A DNA stretch of 60,256 bases, from NCBI GenBank assembly GCA_963605425.1, contig CAVCUQ010000007.1, positions 1 to 60,256 on the forward strand. Reading direction: 5' to 3'. This document shows, in pieces, positions 16,864 through 26,300 of this stretch. The position numbers were made by a program, and so were the translations under genes. Source of the stretch: JAEELC01 sp963605425. Its GTDB lineage: Bacteria; Bacillota_I; Bacilli_A; Acholeplasmatales; Anaeroplasmataceae. Numbering within the stretch: position 1 is the first letter of the stretch; each line of letters opens with the position of its first letter. Below the pieces are notes generated by a model. The model had not been told where the DNA came from. It did no database searches and saw only the letters and a program-made list of their open reading frames with translations.

Positions 16864-17668
16864 TTTTTCCAGCCCTAGCACATGTTCCTAATACTGCATG
16901 TACTTCCTCTTCTTTTTCAATATCAATACCAAGTTCCTTCTTAACCCAGCGGTAACCTTCCTTGTCAATCTTTTCAATTAACTCTCTTCCGCCAGTCTTA
17001 ACAATCTTACCATTAATCATTACATGTACAAAGTCAGGTTTAATATAGTCAAGTAATCTTTCATAGTGAGTAATTAATAGACAAGCAAAACTATCAGATA
17101 CCATAGAAGAAACATTATCTCCTACAATACGAAGTGCATCAACATCAAGACCTGAGTCAATTTCATCAAGAATTGCAAACTTAGGTTTAAGCATCTTCAT
17201 TTGAAGAATTTCATTTCTCTTCATTTCACCACCAGAGAAACCTTGGTTTAAATTTCTTTGAGCTAGTCCTTCTGGCATTTCTAGATCAGCACAAGCTTTA
17301 TCATATTCTTTAATAAATTTAAATAAAGATAAATTAGATCCATTAGCTTTCATAGCTTCTCTAATAAAATCAGAGTTTGTAACACCAGGAACCTCAATTG
17401 GATTTTGATAAGCAAGGAATAATCCTAAACGAGCTCTCTCATCTACTGAAAGCGAGTTTATATTCTTACCATTAAAAAGTATTTCACCTTCAGTAACTTG
17501 ATACTTAGGATGTCCCATTACAACCTTAGATAATGTAGATTTACCTGTACCATTAGGACCCATTATGGCATGTACTTCACCACTTTTTATAGTTAAATTA
17601 ACACCTTTTAATATTTCTTTTTCTGTAATACGGGCATGTAAATTCTTTATTTCTAATATATCTTGCAT
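16853..17668 (-). CDS. sufC: Fe-S assembly ATPase SufC
   Basis: ABC-type ATPase that drives the SufBCD scaffold; not a transporter. Walker A GPNGTGKST, signature FSGGEMKRNE, and Walker B AILDEIDSGLDVDAL are all present in the SufC-specific forms. At 271 residues it is slightly longer than most SufC (about 250-260), with a C-terminal tail containing two Lys/Glu-rich turns and TCARAGKNDK. First gene of the operon; ATG with AGGAGGATACT upstream. Confidence 0.97.
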   Translation of the reverse strand: MQDILEIKNLHARITEKEILKGVNLTIKSGEVHAIMGPNGTGKSTLSKVVMGHPKYQVTEGEILFNGKNINSLSVDERARLGLFLAYQNPIEVPGVTNSDFIREAMKANGSNLSLFKFIKEYDKACADLEMPEGLAQRNLNQGFSGGEMKRNEILQMKMLKPKFAILDEIDSGLDVDALRIVGDNVSSMVSDSFACLLITHYERLLDYIKPDFVHVMINGKIVKTGGRELIEKIDKEGYRWVKKELGIDIEKEEEVHAVLGTCARAGKNDK

Positions 17669-17701
17669 AGTATCCTCCTAAAAAGCCTCATTCTAAAAAA
17701 A

Positions 17702-17718
17702 GAGATATATAATATCTC
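17702..17718 (-). promoter_or_regulatory. Terminator-like hairpin in the suf leader
   Basis: GAGATAT / ATATCTC (perfect 7 bp, 3-nt loop) followed on the minus strand by seven Ts. It lies between a plausible -10 TATAAT and the sufC start (about 34 nt before the ATG), so it would be transcribed as part of the leader. Either it is an attenuator, or the true promoter lies downstream of it. The exporter operon upstream already has its own terminator at 17781-17806. Confidence 0.5.
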
Positions 17719-17733
17719 GTTAAGCAATACTTA

Positions 17734-17739
17734 TTATAC
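17734..17739 (-). promoter_or_regulatory. -10 element upstream of sufC
   Basis: TATAAT on the minus strand (plus ATTATA at 17734-17739) in the only gap before sufC; no good -35 can be named. Confidence 0.45.
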
Positions 17740-17780
17740 ACTATTTATATACAACTAATCAAATAATATGATTTAAAAAT

Positions 17781-17806
17781 AAAAGGATGAAATTAATCAC
17801 CCTTTT
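17781..17806 (-). terminator. Terminator of the AAA / TOPRIM / ABC-exporter unit
   Basis: On the minus strand AAAAGGGTGA and TCATCCTTTT pair with one mismatch around a 6-nt loop, followed by ATTTTTAAA. The exporter gene's stop codon lies in the loop. Confidence 0.7.
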
Positions 17807-19598
17807 GATGTGTTAAATTGTATTCTAAAATAGTCTTATATTGAGATATATACATATCTTTATAAACAGCACATGTATTATATAACTCTTCATGTGTACC
17901 ATCACCAATAATATTACCATGATCAAGAACTATAATTCTATCACAATCTTTAATAGTAGAAAGTCTATGGGCTATGATAAATGTAGTTCTTCCTTTAGAT
18001 ACAACATCACAAGCCTCTTTAATCTTAATTTCAGTTTCAGTGTCAATGTTAGCTGTAGCTTCATCAAGTATTAATATATTAGGATTTCTAAGTAAAACTC
18101 TTGCAAAACATATTAATTGTTTTTCACCTAATGATAAGTTTTCGCCCTTAAAAGAAATCTCTTCATAAATACCTTTAGGACTCTTTTCAATTAAATAACT
18201 AGCACCAACTTTATTTAAAACATCTATAACTACTTCATCAGGAAAATCACGTTCCATTGTTACATTAGACTTGATAGTTCCATTAAATATAGAAGGAGTT
18301 TGAAGTACAACACCAAGACATTTTCTATATGATGCCTTATTATACTTATTAATTTCCATACCATCTACATAGATATGACCACTTGAATAATCATTATAAG
18401 CTAATAGTAAATTCATTAAACTTGATTTACCAGAACCAGTATGACCTACAATTGCAATCTTTTGACCACTTTTAACTTTTAAATTAATTCCATGTAAGAT
18501 TTCTTTATTTTCCACATAAGAAAATCTTACATCCTTAAATTCTACATCACCTTTGATAGAGGGCGGAAATTCATATCCGTCAAATATACGTTTATCATTT
18601 TCTTCATCAATAAACATATATACTCTATTACAAGCTACTATACTATCTTCAAGTTCATTTAAATTCATAAAAATAGTATTAATAGGTTGAACCATCTTAT
18701 CTAGGTAATCAGTAAAGGTAGTAATTGTACCGATAGTTACAACAGTTTCACCAAAGTCAATATATCTAATACCAAAGAAAAGCAAGATAGAAGCTTCAAT
18801 TATTCTTTTTATTAAATTTAATAATTCAATACCAAAATAAGCATTAATAGTATTAGTTTTAGTCTCCAGTGCAGCTGATCTTCTTACCATTTCTTCATAT
18901 TCACTAAGCATTAATTCTTCTTGATTAAAAGCCTCAATTATTAAAGCACCAGAGATAAGTTCATTTAATTTGCCAGTAATTCTTGAAGATAATTCTCTAA
19001 GTTCTAGATGATTCTTATGTAATTTTCTTCTATATAAAGTTATCCATATTAAGATAATAGGTAGGAAACATAAAATAATTAAAGCAAGATGATAATCAAG
19101 TAAAATAAAACCTATATATAAAGCAAGTAGATTAATTATAGCTTGGCAAATAGAAAATGATACAGTTATAAATGTTTTAACACTAGCTGAGTCATTAGTT
19201 ATTTTAGACACTATTTTTCCATCTGGTTCTAGAGAATAATAATCTACAGCAAGATAATCAATCTTCTTAATTGCATCTTCTCTTATAGCCTTTTCTATTC
19301 TCATACCAGTTAAATTTAAAACATAGTTTTGACTAAATTTAAGGAATATTAATGCAAGAATTACCATTAAATATTTTAAGAATAATAAATATACTCTAGT
19401 TTTATCAATTTCTTCAAAAGAATTAGCTAAGGCAATGTGATTATCAAGAATATCTTTTAAAATTCGAGGACCGAATGTTGTAAGAGAGGCTATAACTATG
19501 CTTGAGACAATACAAAATAATACTTTAAATTTATTTTGAAATAAGTAAGGCATAGTTCTTTTATAAAGACCTGATTTATTATATTTATCATATTTCAT
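17793..19598 (-). CDS. ABC exporter half-transporter, second subunit
   Basis: A 601-residue type IV exporter subunit: six membrane helices (about 20-310) fused to an ATPase domain (about 345-595). Walker A GHTGSGKSS, signature LSLGEKQL (the second Gly of the consensus LSGGQ is changed), Walker B ILILDEAT and switch His in IIAHRLS. ATG at 19598 is preferred because AAGGATGG lies upstream; the ATG four codons earlier overlaps that site. It starts 1 nt after the stop of its partner, so a heterodimer like LmrCD/BmrCD is likely. Substrate unknown: drug, lipid or peptide. Confidence 0.9.
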   Translation of the reverse strand: MKYDKYNKSGLYKRTMPYLFQNKFKVLFCIVSSIVIASLTTFGPRILKDILDNHIALANSFEEIDKTRVYLLFLKYLMVILALIFLKFSQNYVLNLTGMRIEKAIREDAIKKIDYLAVDYYSLEPDGKIVSKITNDSASVKTFITVSFSICQAIINLLALYIGFILLDYHLALIILCFLPIILIWITLYRRKLHKNHLELRELSSRITGKLNELISGALIIEAFNQEELMLSEYEEMVRRSAALETKTNTINAYFGIELLNLIKRIIEASILLFFGIRYIDFGETVVTIGTITTFTDYLDKMVQPINTIFMNLNELEDSIVACNRVYMFIDEENDKRIFDGYEFPPSIKGDVEFKDVRFSYVENKEILHGINLKVKSGQKIAIVGHTGSGKSSLMNLLLAYNDYSSGHIYVDGMEINKYNKASYRKCLGVVLQTPSIFNGTIKSNVTMERDFPDEVVIDVLNKVGASYLIEKSPKGIYEEISFKGENLSLGEKQLICFARVLLRNPNILILDEATANIDTETEIKIKEACDVVSKGRTTFIIAHRLSTIKDCDRIIVLDHGNIIGDGTHEELYNTCAVYKDMYISQYKTILEYNLTHQKGD

Positions 19599-19599
19599 C

Positions 19600-21360
19600 T
19601 TAATCACCATCCTTACTCATAAGTTGATGATTAAACAAATTATAATACCAACCCTTATTTTCCATTAATTTCTCATGATTACCTTCTTCAATAATCTTGC
19701 CGTTTTCAAGTACAATAATATTATCACAATTCATTACTGCAGATAATCTATGAGCTACAATTATACACGTCTTTTTATTCTCTAAATTAGCTAAATTACT
19801 AATAATGTTAGATTCAGTTTTACCATCTACAGCTGATAGGCTATCATCTAATATTAAGCAGTCGGCATTCTTCATAAAGGCTCTTGCTATCGATAATCTT
19901 TGTTTTTGACCACCGGATAGGGTAACACCATATTCACCAACAATAGTATCAAGACCATTAGGTAAGTTTTCTATATCTTTTTCGAAGTCAGCATTCCTAA
20001 TAGCTGAATAGATATCATCTTCTTCATATAAATCAGTTGATCCTAATTCTACATTTTTAATTACAGATTTACTAAATAACATTGACTCTTGAGGTACATA
20101 AGCTATATTTTTTCTAATCGATTCTTTAGTGTAACATGATATATCTAATCCATTAATTAAAATTGAACCTTCTGTAATAGGGAATTGTCTTAACAATTGT
20201 CTAACAAGTGTTGATTTACCAGAACCTGTTTTACCAACAATCCCTATTGATTTACCATCTTCTAATTTTAAATTTATATGTTTAATAGTAAAGTCTAAGT
20301 CTTGAGGATATTTAAATGATACATCCTTAAATTCAATACTCTTAACTTCCTTTAATTCCATTGCATCTTCTTTATTAACAATCTCGCTTTTAGCATCATA
20401 TACTTCATTTAATCTATCAATAGATATAATTGATTGATAGAACATAGTAATCATATTACCTATATTTTTAAAAGGTGAAGCTAAAGAATTTAGATAAATC
20501 ATGAATTTAACAAATTTATCTAAGGTAAAACTTTCATTTCCTGGCAAAATATGCAAAGCATAAAAATAAGCAATAATAACAGAAATTGTAATAACTGACT
20601 CAAACATAGGTTGAAGAATAGAATTAATTGTTAAGTTCTTCTTTTCAGTTTCAAATGTTTTGTTAGAAGAAGCCATTAATTTTTCGTAATTTTCTTCTTC
20701 TTTAGAATAAGCTCTAATAGTTCTAACATTAGTTATGCTTTCAAGTATTACATTAGACATTTGGCTTGAAGCTTCTCTTACTTCTTTCCAATTCTTCTTA
20801 ACCTTGACTCTAAGTTTAATATTAACAAAGAATATTAAACATAAAGGTAATACTGAATAAAGAGTTAAAAGAGGATTCATAATAGCCATAGCAGTTACAT
20901 AAACAATAACAGTTGTAGTTTCATATAAAATAATGAGTAATCTATTACCTCCACTAAAGTTTACACTTTTTAAATCTCCAAGTGCTCTTGCAAGTAAGTC
21001 TCCTGCTTGAAACTTCTCAAAGAAGATAGCATCTTGTTTTAAGATGTTACTTGCATATCTGATTTGAAGAGCATAATAAAGCTTTAAACGAAGTCTTACT
21101 TGAACAAATCTTCTTGAAGTAGAAATAAAATAAATTAATACCGCCGTAGCAAATGCTTTAAGTACTAAATTATATATTAAATAATCTCTTAATTCATCAC
21201 CTTTTAATTTGCCTTCACTTATAACCTTTGCAAAATCACTGATGATATCTGCCGGAATTAGGAGTGCAAACGCAAGTAAGAATCCTATTAAGATAATAGC
21301 TATGTAGTATCTTTTATTTTTAGAAATGAACCAATTCATTTTCTTTAAAAAATCAATCAT
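19600..21360 (-). CDS. ABC exporter half-transporter, first subunit
   Basis: A 586-residue exporter subunit with six membrane helices (about 15-310) and a C-terminal ATPase: Walker A GKTGSGKST, canonical signature LSGGQKQR, but a Walker B followed by Asp rather than Glu (CLILDDSLSAVDG), which marks the degenerate nucleotide site in asymmetric heterodimeric exporters. The partner gene carries the complementary consensus Glu, so the two together should form one active and one impaired site. ATG with AGGAGGGC upstream; 35 nt after the TOPRIM-like gene with no terminator between, so it probably belongs to the same transcript. Confidence 0.92.
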   Translation of the reverse strand: MIDFLKKMNWFISKNKRYYIAIILIGFLLAFALLIPADIISDFAKVISEGKLKGDELRDYLIYNLVLKAFATAVLIYFISTSRRFVQVRLRLKLYYALQIRYASNILKQDAIFFEKFQAGDLLARALGDLKSVNFSGGNRLLIILYETTTVIVYVTAMAIMNPLLTLYSVLPLCLIFFVNIKLRVKVKKNWKEVREASSQMSNVILESITNVRTIRAYSKEEENYEKLMASSNKTFETEKKNLTINSILQPMFESVITISVIIAYFYALHILPGNESFTLDKFVKFMIYLNSLASPFKNIGNMITMFYQSIISIDRLNEVYDAKSEIVNKEDAMELKEVKSIEFKDVSFKYPQDLDFTIKHINLKLEDGKSIGIVGKTGSGKSTLVRQLLRQFPITEGSILINGLDISCYTKESIRKNIAYVPQESMLFSKSVIKNVELGSTDLYEEDDIYSAIRNADFEKDIENLPNGLDTIVGEYGVTLSGGQKQRLSIARAFMKNADCLILDDSLSAVDGKTESNIISNLANLENKKTCIIVAHRLSAVMNCDNIIVLENGKIIEEGNHEKLMENKGWYYNLFNHQLMSKDGD

Positions 21361-21395
21361 AATGCCCTCCTTTTATAAATATCAAAAATTTCTAT

Positions 21396-22094
21396 TTAAT
21401 CATTTAAGAGATTTGAATTATAATCAATGATATAAAATGAACAAGTGCATATTATATAAATTTCATTCTTCATATTATAGCCTTGACATTGTTGCCTTAA
21501 CAATTTTATATCATCATAACTTGAATCAGTCAAATAACAAGCTTTATTATAATTATCTTTTATAACAACATTAAATTCTTCTTTGTTAGATGCAAATTTT
21601 CTTTGATCTGGACAAATTTTATTCACTATACTCTTATATTTCGTAAGTTCTTCTTTATTTATTACATAAGTATTATAAAGTGGATCTGGAATGGTTCTCA
21701 TATGATAAAATGATTCAACCATCGGATAATTTATGTATAATTTTCCCATGTCAGATGATTCCCTAAAATAGCTTAACATTTCTATAATTTTATTAGAAGT
21801 AAACAAATTATCTTGAGGATCAAAATCAAATATCAAAATAATATCTGAAAAATAAGAATCCAATGTTTGAATCTTACATTGTTCTTTTTCTTTTTCCTTT
21901 AATAATTGAATCAAATCAAAATTTGATGGATCATTATCTTCAAACATTTCTTTGTATAATGTATAAATATTAGTATTATAAGAAATAATTTCATGTTTAT
22001 CGTTGATATGATAAATAGAAAACAATCTCTTCATCAAATTAACATCTGTTTTAGCTCCTTCTACTAAAACTAGGACCTTAGATTTATCATTCAT
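21396..22094 (-). CDS. TOPRIM-like protein (RloB/DUF4435-like), partner of AAA ATPase
   Basis: From the ATG at 22094 (overlapping the ATPase stop by 8 nt) the protein has 232 residues. The N-terminus VLVLVEGAKTD gives the conserved Glu of a TOPRIM fold, IILIFDFDPQD gives the DxD, and INYPMVESFYHM resembles the motif following the catalytic core in RloB/DUF4435 proteins. Such proteins are nucleases or toxins in two-gene defence systems such as PARIS (AriA/AriB) and AbiL. An in-frame GTG at 22109 is an alternative start. The C-terminal part (from about 150) is Lys/Asn/Tyr-rich and not recognised. Function in defence is inference from the pairing; the surrounding genes are otherwise housekeeping. 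Confidence 0.65.
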   Translation of the reverse strand: MNDKSKVLVLVEGAKTDVNLMKRLFSIYHINDKHEIISYNTNIYTLYKEMFEDNDPSNFDLIQLLKEKEKEQCKIQTLDSYFSDIILIFDFDPQDNLFTSNKIIEMLSYFRESSDMGKLYINYPMVESFYHMRTIPDPLYNTYVINKEELTKYKSIVNKICPDQRKFASNKEEFNVVIKDNYNKACYLTDSSYDDIKLLRQQCQGYNMKNEIYIICTCSFYIIDYNSNLLND

Positions 22095-23196
22095 TTGTGA
22101 ATTCACCACTTTTAAATAATTTTTCTAAATTATGTCCTTCTCTAAGTTCTCTGTTAGTTGCATTTGCAAAATTACATACTTTATTTTTAGTCATAATGTA
22201 ACAACAATCAGGTCTTGTTAACTTATTAGTAAGTAAATCCGTATTATGTGTGGTTAAAATCATTTGGAAATTGGTTTCACTCAATAACTTTATTAAATTT
22301 TCTGAGGCTTCATAATGCAAGAATGCATCAAATTCATCAATAAACAAAAATGATAGTTTATCAAAAGCTGTTATTTTCCATATATAAAACAAAAACAAAG
22401 CCATAGTACCTGTAGAAGCAATAGATGTAAAAGGAGCTTTAGTTTTACCACCATCAAATAAAGCAAATAGTTTAGGATTTCCATTTATTAATTCAAAAGT
22501 TAAGTCATATTCGAGTCCATTTTGTTTTAAAAATTCTTTAAATTCACCAATTTTTGCCTTTTCATATAATTTTTCCTCAAGTGAGTAATCTCCAATAGTA
22601 AATCCTGAATAACTATTTCCTTCTGATAAGCTTCTATACCATAACATATTTTCACAAAATTCAACTATTTTTGTAATTAATGGATTGGAATTAGTAGGAG
22701 TATTTTTATAAATGTATTTAATAATCGATAATTTATTATCAATCAAACTAACATTTAAATTACCAACTATATCATCACTTATAAATTGTTTAGATGGGAC
22801 AAAATAATCATAATCAATAACTATTTTATTATTAATTTTTAAAAGTTCTTTAACTAAATCATATCTACCCTTTTTTTCATAATAATATTCGACAATATCA
22901 TTACCAAATTTAAAAAAATAAGTAAAAGAAACATTTTCATTAATATTATTTAAATTTTTATAATTTTGAACATAAATTGAATCCATTTTTTTCTTATCAG
23001 TTAAATGTTCACATATATCAAATAATGCAATTCCAAGCGAACTCTTCCCAATTCCGTTCTTTCCATATAAAATTGCTTTATTTACTAGACCATTTCTTAT
23101 CAAATTTTGATTAAATGCATAATTACTTGAAGTAAAATCTACTTCTACTGATTTATCAAAACCTTTAAAATTTTTAACTATAAACCTAGATAACAT
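22087..23196 (-). CDS. AAA_15/AAA_21-type ATPase paired with TOPRIM-like gene
   Basis: A 369-residue SMC/ABC-like ATPase of the AAA_15/AAA_21 (RloA, OLD, AriA-like) group. It begins FIVKNFKGFDKSVEVDF, has Walker A LYGKNGIGKSS at about 44-53, a signature-like region IASTGTMALFLFYIW, Walker B FLFIDEFDAFLHYE and a downstream LTTHNTDLL switch His. The coiled-coil arm between the lobes is short. It opens the four-gene unit ATPase / TOPRIM-like / exporter / exporter and has a good promoter (23220-23248) and a strong ribosome binding site (GGAGG). Known relatives act as sensors or activators in anti-phage systems or in nucleic-acid repair. Confidence 0.8.
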   Translation of the reverse strand: MLSRFIVKNFKGFDKSVEVDFTSSNYAFNQNLIRNGLVNKAILYGKNGIGKSSLGIALFDICEHLTDKKKMDSIYVQNYKNLNNINENVSFTYFFKFGNDIVEYYYEKKGRYDLVKELLKINNKIVIDYDYFVPSKQFISDDIVGNLNVSLIDNKLSIIKYIYKNTPTNSNPLITKIVEFCENMLWYRSLSEGNSYSGFTIGDYSLEEKLYEKAKIGEFKEFLKQNGLEYDLTFELINGNPKLFALFDGGKTKAPFTSIASTGTMALFLFYIWKITAFDKLSFLFIDEFDAFLHYEASENLIKLLSETNFQMILTTHNTDLLTNKLTRPDCCYIMTKNKVCNFANATNRELREGHNLEKLFKSGEFTNE

Positions 23197-23219
23197 AGTA
23201 AACCTCCAATGTTAAATTT

Positions 23220-23248
23220 AGTATAACAAAGTAATTATCGAATTTCAA
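23220..23248 (-). promoter_or_regulatory. Promoter of the AAA / TOPRIM / exporter unit
   Basis: On the minus strand TTGAAA (plus TTTCAA, 23243-23248), 17-nt spacer, TATACT (plus AGTATA, 23220-23225), just upstream of the AAA gene. Confidence 0.7.
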
Positions 23249-23302
23249 TATAGAGTCGTAATCTTTTTACGATACCGAATTTATTTTACAAAATGTATAA
23301 AT

Positions 23303-23333
23303 AAAAAGAACCATGCCTTTTATAGCATGATTC
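23303..23333 (-). terminator. Terminator of the PFOR gene
   Basis: On the minus strand GAATCATGC and GCATGGTTC pair over 9 bp (one G-U), 8-nt loop, followed by TTTTTATTTA. Lies 9 nt after the PFOR stop. Confidence 0.8.
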
Positions 23334-23342
23334 CTTAAATTA

Positions 23343-26300
23343 TTAAGCTTTATATTGAGGATCTTCTACTCTAGCCTTGTAAGAAGCATATCTCTTTTGA
23401 GCATCCTTCTTATTGATTTCAAGGATTTCACTAGCCTTTGCAGGATTAATCTTTGATAATTGATTATAACGTCCTTCATGGCTTAAGAATTCATTGTATA
23501 AATCCCAGTTTGGTTCCTTAGAATCTAGAGTAAATGGATTCTTGCCTTCTTTAGCCAAATCAGGATTGTATCTGAATGTTGGGAAGTATCCACACTCAGT
23601 CGCAAGTTTAGCTTCAAGTTGGCTATTGTTTAAACCACCCTTAATGTTATGAGCAATACATGGAGCATAGCAGATAACAATTGAAGGTCCATGGTAAGCT
23701 TCAGCTTCTTTTAATGCCTTGATTACTTGGTTTTGGTTAGCACCATGGCATACAGTAGCAACATAAATATTACCATATGACATGAAGATTGAAGCTAAAT
23801 CCTTCTTAGCAGTTCTCTTACCAGAAGCAGCGAACTTAGCAATAGCACCGAAACGGCTTGACTTAGAAGCTTGTCCACCAGTATTAGAATATACTTCAGT
23901 GTCAACTACAAGTACATTAACATCTTCACCAGATGCAAGTACATGGTCTAGACCACCATAACCGATGTCGTAAGCCCAACCATCACCACCGATGATCCAT
24001 TGACTAGACTTAACAAAGTATTGTTTTAATGACATGATTTCTTTTGCAAAATCTCTATCATCAGCACCAAATACTTCTTCCATCTTAGTTGATAATTTAT
24101 AAGTTACATCATAACTTGATCTATTTTCAACCCATTCATGAGCTAATTGTGATTCTTCTTCAGTTAATTCAGCTTCATGAACAGCTAAGATATTTTGAAT
24201 TCTATCTCTCATTGTTTCATAAGCAACTCTCATACCAAGACCGAATTCTGCATTGTCTTCAAATAATGAGTTAGCCCAAGCTGGTCCCTTACCTAACTTA
24301 TTAGTTGTATAAGGAGTTGATGGATAAGAACCTGAATAAATAGATGTACATCCTGTTGCGTTAGCAACGATCATATGATCACCAAATAATTGAGAAACAG
24401 CCTTAACATATGGAGTTTCACCACATCCAGCACAAGCACCTGAGAATTCAAAGAATGGTTTAGAGAATTGAACATTCTTTGCAGTATTAGTATTAACTAA
24501 TTCACTCTTATATGATACATGGTTGAAGAAGTATTCTGCTTCTTCTACTTGACCTAAATCCTTAGCTTGTTGAATTGGTACCATCTTTAATGCCTTTTCA
24601 GTAATTAACTTACCATTAGCATCCTTCATTGGCTTACCATCTTCACCCTTCTTAGGTTTACCAGGACAAACAGTAGTACATACACCACAACCAGTACAAT
24701 CTAATGTAGAAATTGAAATGACAAACTTATGATCCTTAACACCAGTAGCGTCAATCATAGTCTTTCTTGGAGAATCTTTAGCTTCTTCTTCACTTACAAG
24801 GAATGGACGTAAAGCAGCATGTGGACAAACGAATGCACATTGGTTACATTGGATACAAGCATCTTGATTCCAAATAGGAGTTTGGCTTGCAACACCACGC
24901 TTTTCATAAGCAGCTGTACCTAGAGGCATTGAAGCGTCAGCTCTATCCTTAAATACAGAAAGTGGTAAATTGTCACCTTCAAGAGCCGCAATAGGATCAG
25001 CGATATTTCTTACAAAGGCAGGCTTAGATAAATCAACCTTATGAGTTTCAGCAGTTAAATCTGCCCATTCAGGCTTAACTGGAACTTCGACGATTCTAGA
25101 TTCACCCATGTCAACAGCTTTGATATTCATATCAACAAGCTCTTGACCCTTCTTAGAGTAAGTCTTAATTGCAAATTCCTTCATATGCTTCTTAGCTTCT
25201 TCATAGTTCATGATTTGTTCATTTAGTTTGAAGAAAGCAGATTGCATAATAGTATTTACACCAAGACCTGGGCGGAATCCACATTCAAGTGCAGCATGAG
25301 TTGCATCAATAATGTATAACTTAGCATGCTTCTTAGCTAATTGAATTTTATAAGAATTTGGAAGTAAGGATTCAATATTTTCCTTAGAAGTAACTGTATT
25401 AAGTAAGAATGAACCACCATCACGTAATCCTTTAATCATATCAAATTTATTTAGATATGCATCAAGTGAGCATGATACAAAGTGTGGTTGATTTACTAAA
25501 TAAGTTGAACGAATATGGTTCTTAGAGAAACGTAAATGTAATCTTGTAGAACCACCAGACTTCTTAGAGTCATAAGCTGCATAGCTTTGAGAATAGAAAT
25601 CAGTATAATCACCGATAATCTTAGAAATATTTTTACAAGCACCTACAGTACCATCACTACCTAAACCGAAGAATAATAATTCAGTTGTAGTCTTGTCAGC
25701 TGTATCAATATGCTTCTTAACAACAACGTTAGTATGTTTAATGTCATCATTGATACCTACTGTAAATGGATGAATACTCTTAGCCTTAGCAAGGTTTTCA
25801 TATACAGCATTAATCATATCAGGAGTAGTATCCTTACTTGATAAACCATATCTACCACCGATAATCTTAGGAGCGTTAGCTACACCATTGTATAGAGAAA
25901 CTACATCAAGGAATAGAGGTTCTCCTGCAGCACCTTGTTCAATAGTTCTATCAAGAACTGCAATTCTCTTTACAGTCTTTGGTAATACTTTAAACCAATA
26001 CTTGCTAGAGAATGGACGATATAGGTGAACTTCAACAAGACCAACCTTCTTACCCTTCTTATTTAAATAGTCAACAACTTCTCTTGCACATTGGCATACT
26101 GAACCCATAGCTACGATAACATCAGTTGCATCTTCACATCCATAATAAACAAATGGAGCATAATTACGACCTGTAACCTTGCTAATCTTCTTCATGTAAC
26201 TAGCTACAATATCAGGAACATTAGCATAGTTTTGAGCTTGCAATTCACGAGTTTGGAAGTAAACGTCATCATTTTGAGCACTTCCTCTTTCCTTTGGATG

